From: Tausonia pullulans
Taxonomy: Eukaryota; Basidiomycota; Tremellomycetes; Cystofilobasidiales; Mrakiaceae
DNA: 64,000 nt
Reading direction: 5' to 3'
Assembly: GCA_951802195.1 (NCBI GenBank)
Contig: OX637631.1
Span: 744,001 to 808,000, forward strand
Shown here piece by piece: positions 58,133 through 64,000 of the stretch (positions are counted from its first letter, which is position 1; every line of letters starts with the position of its first letter). Under the pieces are notes generated by a model. It made no database searches and had not been told where the DNA came from. It saw only the letters and a list, made by a program, of their open reading frames with translations. A program made the translations under genes and the position numbers.

Positions 58133-61100
58133 CTACGACAGATGGAATGCGCCCCCACCCTCGCGCATGGCGGTAGAGAGCTTGCTGGCGAGGACCTCGC
58201 GGGACGAGTAGTCTGGAAGCTTGAGATAGTTGACACACGTCATGACGGACGGGAGATAGTCATCCGGCTTGAGAGGTGGCTCGTGGCCCTTGCGAACGAC
58301 CGTAAGGGGCGGGTGGAGACTCTTGAAGCCTAGAAAGGGAGTCATTTGTCAGTGATCCGGCTTGCCAGATATTTCCGCACACTTTTCAGACGCACCTCCC
58401 GTCGGAAGCCTCGGGGCGCCAGTAATGAACTGGAGAAACTCGCGGCGCTCGGGAGCATCATAGGTCGACATAACCTCGATCAGGTGGCTGATGGACCGCG
58501 ACTCAATGTTGTATCCGTGGTCAGCCTTCATGGCGTTGTTTAAGGCTGGCGAAGGAGGAAGAAGAGATCAGCATCGGCATGACGAATTCCTAAACGACAT
58601 GAGGGAACACACTGTCGATGCTCCAGTCCTCCTCCGCTGAGCCAAAGAGGATGACAAGCTCGTCGGCCGAGAACGCCAGAAGGTCCCGAACGGGGAAGAT
58701 CGTCGAAAAGCCCGCGCGGAAAGCGGCCACGGCCGACGCCGTCCCCTTGATGAGCGTGTACTCGACCACCATCGCCAAATACTCCTCGACGTTGGTCATG
58801 TCAACTGCGAGGTTAGCACCGCCAGTCTTGAGCTCGATGTCATAACCCGGGAGCGTAAAGTCAAGGCAAAGGTCGATGAGGCGGACATGGTTGATGACCA
58901 CGTCCTCGATCTGGCTCGCCTTATCCTCTTCTGAAAGTGCCTGGTCCGCGAGGATCACCTTCTTAGCCTCAGCGTAGTCGGCAACGCGAGCGAGCGACTT
59001 GGCGAGTCGGACGTCGACGGACTGCAAGGAAAGGCAAGTGAGTGATCAGCGGTCACTCGTAGACCCACTCGTAAACCCTCGCGCGGCAGCCAGAGAGACG
59101 GCAGATGCGACGAACCCGGAGTGAGTCAATTGTCAGGGGCGGCGGGTGGCCTTGGACGAGCTTGAAGAAGACCGGGTTGAACGACATATCGATGATGCGC
59201 GAATCGATGAGCGCCTTGGCGACAAACTGGCCGAGGACGCGATAGACCTTGTCGTATTGAACGCCCGAGGGACCGCTTGCCTCCACGTCCGAGATTGGTC
59301 GCGGGAAAAGACCCTGCGGCCTGTGAACGTAGTCGCCCGGCGTGGACGAGTCGGCATCGCGCCAAAGCTTGAGGTCGCGCCGGGCAAACTCTTGCGAGAC
59401 GAGGGAGTAGAACTCGAGCGTTGGACCGAGACCTGTGCCGACCTCGTCGAAGTATTCGACCTCAAGGATGGCGGATCCGGTGCCGTAGAGCTCGAAGACC
59501 TTGAGGGCCGACTCGAGGAGGTGGCTGCGCGAGATGCGGACTTTCTGCCGCTGGAGACGCGAGAGGAACGAGAGCGAGTCGTCATTGCGCCGGGAGTCCG
59601 AGGACGACGACTTGGCCTGCTGCGAGGCCCATTTCTGGATGAGCCGTGAGTAGCCGAATGAGGTAGACTCGAGGAAGGCGAAGCGCGTCTCGAAGGGGAA
59701 GAGGAAGGGGAAGAAGCGAGGAAGCTCTTGGGCCCAGTCGGGAAGGCATTTGCTGGGTGGGAAAGAAAAAGAAGACGTCAGCGATGAGGTCAGCAAGAAA
59801 GAGGGCCAGGAAGGCCCGCAGCTCACCTTGCAATGATCATCGGCTCCTCGAGCTGGCGACCGAGCTTTGCTGTCAGCTTGTTGTTAACGAAGGCCGACTC
59901 CGGGAGCGTGGCCGGGCGGAGGGCAAAAGTCGAGTCGCCTGCTTCAGCGTTGAGCGCGTGAAAGACACGAAGGAGCCGGAGGATCTTGGCCTGAGGCGAG
60001 TCCTGAGGAACCGAGTCCGGGACAGCTGTCGCCGACGAAGGGTCTCGCGTCGAGGGCTCGGGCGACCTCTCCTTGGCGAGCGCCGGAGCGGCCCCAGAGA
60101 CCTTCTTGAAGTTGACAGTGTAAACGCCTGACCAGACGCCTCGCTGCAGACCATTCGTGACGCCCGCACTCGACTCGGCCCGGTGGATAGCGCCGAAGAC
60201 GGTCGTGTCGAGCGGGAGAACTTTGCCGTTCATGCTGAACTGGAGGTGCCAGTCTGTCGGCTTGGACTTCAGAGCGCCCGCGTACGACGATGATCGAGCG
60301 GGAGCACCGGGCAGCATGGAGCCTGACGGCGAGGGATCCTCATCTCCCAAGGCAGTGGTGGAGGCGCCGCCGGCAGACACGGTCGGCTGGGGGGGCGTGC
60401 TGATGCGGGTGCCATCAGGAGTCTTGACTTCAACTTTGGAACCATCTGCGAGGCGGGGGGGGTCAGAGGGAAAATCGAGAGAAAGTAACAAGAGAGCGAC
60501 GCACCAGCGGCAACAGCAAGATCAACGGTCTTCTCCGCCGGTCGAGGAATCTCGTCCTCGAGGCCGCCGTCGAACATCTATGATGGAGAGACGATCAGCG
60601 ACAGAAGTGTGGCTGGAGAGGGGAGCATGTACTCACTTCATCGTCATACTCGTCCGAGTACATCCCCTCCTCGTCGTCATATTCGTCGTACTCGAGGCCC
60701 TCCATCCCCGCAGGGAGGAGGGCGTCGAGTGCAGCGCTGAGCTTCGAGGCGGCTTCTCTAGCAGCAGCAGAAGACCCAGCGCCACCGGCGGCAGCAGTGA
60801 TTTCGGCAGACGATGATCCGCCCGCCTCACCTATCGCCAAACCCTCGCCAGCGCCGCCCTCATCGGCAAGAGCGACACCAGAAGCCTCCACCGCATCCTT
60901 GCCATTATCGGCCTTGTTGAGGCGTGCGCTCCGGCGCCTCTCGAGCTTTGCAGCGCCAGCGTCGTCCGCCTTTGCCGAAGATGACGACGGGTGGTTGGTC
61001 TCGGCCTTCGTGTCAGTCGACGACGATGGTTCTCCCTCGTCCACCTTGGATGACAAAGACTGGGGATCTCCAAGATCGAGGCCGGAAGCAGCCGAGAGCG

Positions 61101-64000
61101 CCGCGCGCAGGGCCGATGACGCCGAAGATGAAGGGCCCATGCCTGGTCCATCTGCTGAAGACCAGTTGGTCGGCGCATCCAGAAGACCTGCAGCGGCAGC
61201 GTAAGCAGCGTACATACCAGAAAGTCGGCTGCTCCCACCCAGACTCGTCGGCGGGGCGGCGATCCGCGGGCGGAGGTAGTCGTTGAGAGCCTGAAACGTC
61301 GCGATTGCCTGGATTGAGACCACGAGAGCAGATGATGACTTAGGGACATCGGAGCCCTCCTCGGCGACGAGTTTAAGGCGAAGCTGCCGGGCGAGCAGCG
61401 AGGCCGAGTTGCGCTTGGAGTCTGGAGAAGGGTATGGGCGAGCATTGAGACAAGCTCAAAGCGAGAGAGGAAAAATAGGAAGGCAGACACACCATCGCCA
61501 GGGAGACCATAGAAGGCGGTGAGAACTTCAAACGACTCCATCCTGCTCAAGCTCTCCTGCAGCCTCTTGATAAGCATGGCAAGCGGCGACTTGGCCCCGT
61601 CAGCGCTTTCCATGGACAGGATCTGGAAGAGGAGGCGCCGGCGAACGGCAGAGGAAGCTTAAGTAGAAGGGTAGATATCTGTCAGCAGACAAACCAAAAA
61701 AAAAAAAAAAAAAGCGGACAGGCTGAACTTACTTTTGCCGTCAATGATCGTGTACTCGAGCAACCCATCAACAAGCCCGCTCTGCAGCAGCTCAAAGCTC
61801 GAGACGGACTCGGCACCAGGCGCAAAGAGGACCGCAAGCTGCGTCATGACGTTCTCGAGCGTCTTGACCGAAGCCTCCTTGTCCGTCAGCTGGGCAACGA
61901 ACCCACGCATCCGATCGAGTGTCTGGGCGGCATCATCGTCGCCGGTGCTGTCGCCCGCGGCGTCGGCAACCGTCTTGGTGCGCATGACGCGCGCGCGGAG
62001 GATGTTGGCGTCCTGCGGGTCGAGCGGAACGGAAGATGAGCGCTTGACGCTGCTCGAGGGGTTTGAGGCCGCGGCGGGCGAAGACGTCAAAAGAGCAAAG
62101 CTCGCCGCCGCCGCCGACGTGCTACGGGCAGGAGTTGAGAGTCCCACAGGAACAATGCTCAAGCCGGAGGCTGGGGCAGCCTCGGAGTCCGTCGTCGTAG
62201 CAGGTGGGTTCGCGGCGGCACCGGCAGACGGCGACGGTTCGGCCGCCTTGCTGGCAGGAATTGCCGAGGCGGCCGCGGCCTCGGCCTTCTTGGTTGCTTT
62301 GGCAGTCGAGAGCTCCTGCTCGGCGAGAAGGTCGACCTCATACATGACTCCTTCACGGCGGAATGACGTCTTGTAGACGGCGGGGAGCTTGATCGTGAGG
62401 AGCTCGACGAGCTGGAGGGCAGCCGAGACGAGCGTTGGGAACTCGCGACTCGAGAGAATCGAGCCGAGAAAGCTCGGAAGCGGAACGTTCTCGAGGAAGC
62501 TCGGAAGATCCTCCGACGGCAGGAAGCTGATCGTCTTGAGCAAACCTGTGAGGACCTTCGTGCGGACGCGGAGAGCGACGCTCGCGGCGTAAACATCGAC
62601 GAGGACCGGGAGGAGCATTTTGAGGAACCGCGAGACGAGCTCGGGCTTGCTCCGAAGCGCCTCGAGCCGTATTTCTGTCGCCTGATCAACCTCCTTAGCG
62701 CGATCCTTGTGGGCAATCGTCGCCGGGTCATCCGCAGCGACGATGCTCATGGAGGAAGAGGGCTCCGCCTGTTCACCATCAACAGTGGCAGCGGCATTGG
62801 GGGCCTCAGACGCATCAGCGGAGAAAGACGAGGCAACAGCTTCCTGGCCGGCCGTCGAAAGTGAAGTCGACGATGGCTGACGCGACGTCGCCCGGCTGGC
62901 CTTGACCTTGGCCCGGGCAAGGCGGGAGAGCGCCTTCTCAGTGTAACCCTTGGAGTCGAAGACGCCATCGCGAGGAAGTGGCGGCAGGAGCTCGCTGAGT
63001 AGCGCGAGCGCCTCCTCGATGTGCTCCTTTGGCCGGTGGGCAAGGTTGTGGAGGACGAGCATGTCAGCGAGTCCTCCGCCGAGACCCTGACCCTCGGCGC
63101 TGTTGCCCTGCTCGTCCGCGTCGTGTGTACCCGGCTGGACGCCTGTGAAGATCTGGTAAAGTGTATCGACCATGCCGGCCTCAAGGAAGACAAGGGTGAC
63201 CTTAGGCGAGCTCTTCGCGCCCGCAGTCATGGCACGGAGGAGGTGGGTGTACGTGACGGTGGAGAGGGCCGGAGAGCCGCCGGCGGGGAGGAGAAGCGTG
63301 TTGAGCGCACGGACGAGGTCGATATCAAGGAGGACCTCGAGGTGCTCTGCCTTATAACGGTAGGCATCAAGCGTCCGGACGACGGCGAGCGCACCCTGCT
63401 CGACGAGCCGCTGGTCCGGATAGCTGAGGACGTTGCGGAGCATTGGGAAAACCTCGCGGACCTTGTCAAAGTGTTCGGTCGAAATGTTGCGGCAGCAGTT
63501 GGCCGCCGCCGTGACGGCCGTCCGCTGGACGTTTGTCGAGAAGAAGTCGAGGAAATTGAGGAGCGCGCCGAGGCCGCCCTCGCGGACAATGGCCGAGGGG
63601 TACTCCTGCGAGATCTTTTCCATGGTCTATGAATGGAACAAGTCGGTCAGTGAAAGGAAAGGCTAACGGATGTGGAGTGTGGGGGACACACGCTAAGGGT
63701 CTGCTCGGCCAGGTCGATATATTGGATCTCGACAAGCTTGGAGCAGAGGACAGGAACCGCCCCGTGGTGGACGACGGTGTGCGCCGAGCCAGGGAGAGCC
63801 TCCATGAGGTTGGCGAGGCAGCGGCAAGCGAGGAGCTGCGCCTCGAGTTTATCGGCTGACGGGTCCTCGCCCATCATGATCATGTCGCCTCCACCTCCGC
63901 CACCACCAAATGCGTCCTGGGTGCTCATGGCAAGCGCACGAGCGAGCGCCACATCCTCGTCCTCGTATTCGTCCAGAATCTCGCCGCCGCCCCCAGAGTG
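58133..64000 (-). CDS. UFD4: HECT-type E3 ubiquitin ligase Ufd4/TRIP12, 5' end outside the window
   Basis: Ufd4/TRIP12 adds ubiquitin to fusion-degradation and N-degron substrates. The visible part starts mid-protein: [34 protein letters not shown] and [18 protein letters not shown] are armadillo-like repeats, continuing with [18 protein letters not shown] and [21 protein letters not shown] long acidic/Ser-rich linker follows (60600-61200), then [20 protein letters not shown] and the HECT domain: [152 protein letters not shown] and the active-site [17 protein letters not shown]. The catalytic cysteine codon is at 58235-58237, and the stop is at 58133-58135. An intron near 61665-61735 holds 18 consecutive A on the + strand. 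Confidence 0.92.

Noticed and set aside
60157-60816. Long + strand open frame opposite the UFD4 linker
   Set aside because: It is the antisense shadow of a real HECT ligase exon with strong coding signals on the - strand.
55802-64000. NUP57 with UFD4, plus KAP123 and the Apq12-like gene, as a nuclear-pore gene cluster
   Set aside because: The genes are spread over 38 kb with unrelated genes between them; housekeeping genes of this kind are common, so clustering is probably chance.
1-64000. CRISPR arrays, rRNA genes, mobile elements, biosynthetic clusters
   Set aside because: No regularly spaced repeat array, no rRNA-like block, no transposase, reverse transcriptase or terminal repeats, and no polyketide or peptide synthase were seen.

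Overview
The window is nuclear DNA of a filamentous or yeast-like fungus, almost certainly a basidiomycete. The genes are GC-rich, packed on both strands, and cut by many short introns (about 55-100 nt) with GT-AG borders and a CTGAC-type branch site close to the 3' end. The content (a WOPR regulator, a fungal C2H2 factor, Ku80, Apc2, Kap123, a TMEM16/Ist2 protein, a Ufd4 ligase) and the intron density suggest Pucciniomycotina, perhaps a Rhodotorula/Sporobolomyces-like red yeast; that placement is inference. I saw no bacterial-type operon, CRISPR array, rRNA gene, convincing tRNA or mobile element.

Layout. 1-113 is the tail of a + strand gene cut by the window edge. 254-6370 holds a divergent pair, Ku80 (-) and ARP6 (+), sharing a promoter of about 244 bp. 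6371-9516 has no recognisable gene and ends in a long pyrimidine-rich leader of a WOPR (Gti1/Wor1-type) transcription factor (9517-13731). Arginase (15727-17386) follows, built from ten exons, three of them only 10-22 nt. A C2H2 zinc-finger factor (18248-20881) and a small secreted or membrane-anchored proline-rich protein (21758-22606) come next.

From 22983 to 29761 there are three - strand membrane or lipid genes: a PAQR/hemolysin-III receptor-like protein, an Apq12-like nuclear-envelope protein and a YheT/Eht1-type alpha/beta hydrolase. Then come an unknown small gene (30634-31418), an AhpC/TSA-type redox protein (31717-32617), an unknown 148-aa protein (-), a poorly resolved region (33656-35300), a histidine-rich carnosine N-methyltransferase homologue (-), an F-box-like gene (+), the mitochondrial PP2C phosphatase Ptc7 (-) and the anaphase-promoting-complex cullin Apc2 (+).

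The right end carries importin Kap123 (47032-51662), a TMEM16/Ist2 homologue (-), nucleoporin Nup54/Nup57 (-) and the HECT ligase Ufd4/TRIP12 (-, running off the edge). The genes are mostly unrelated housekeeping functions and do not form an evident pathway.

The most notable signal is a 93-nt sequence repeated without a mismatch in two separate introns of KAP123. It has C-box and D-box motifs and lies 87-97 nt from each 3' splice site, while the rest of the two introns differs. This looks like a duplicated intronic box C/D snoRNA hosted by an importin gene. Other points are the arginase micro-exons, a 1,061-nt intron inside the WOPR DNA-binding domain, and a three-copy 36-bp repeat in the shared upstream region of the hydrolase and the 30634 gene.
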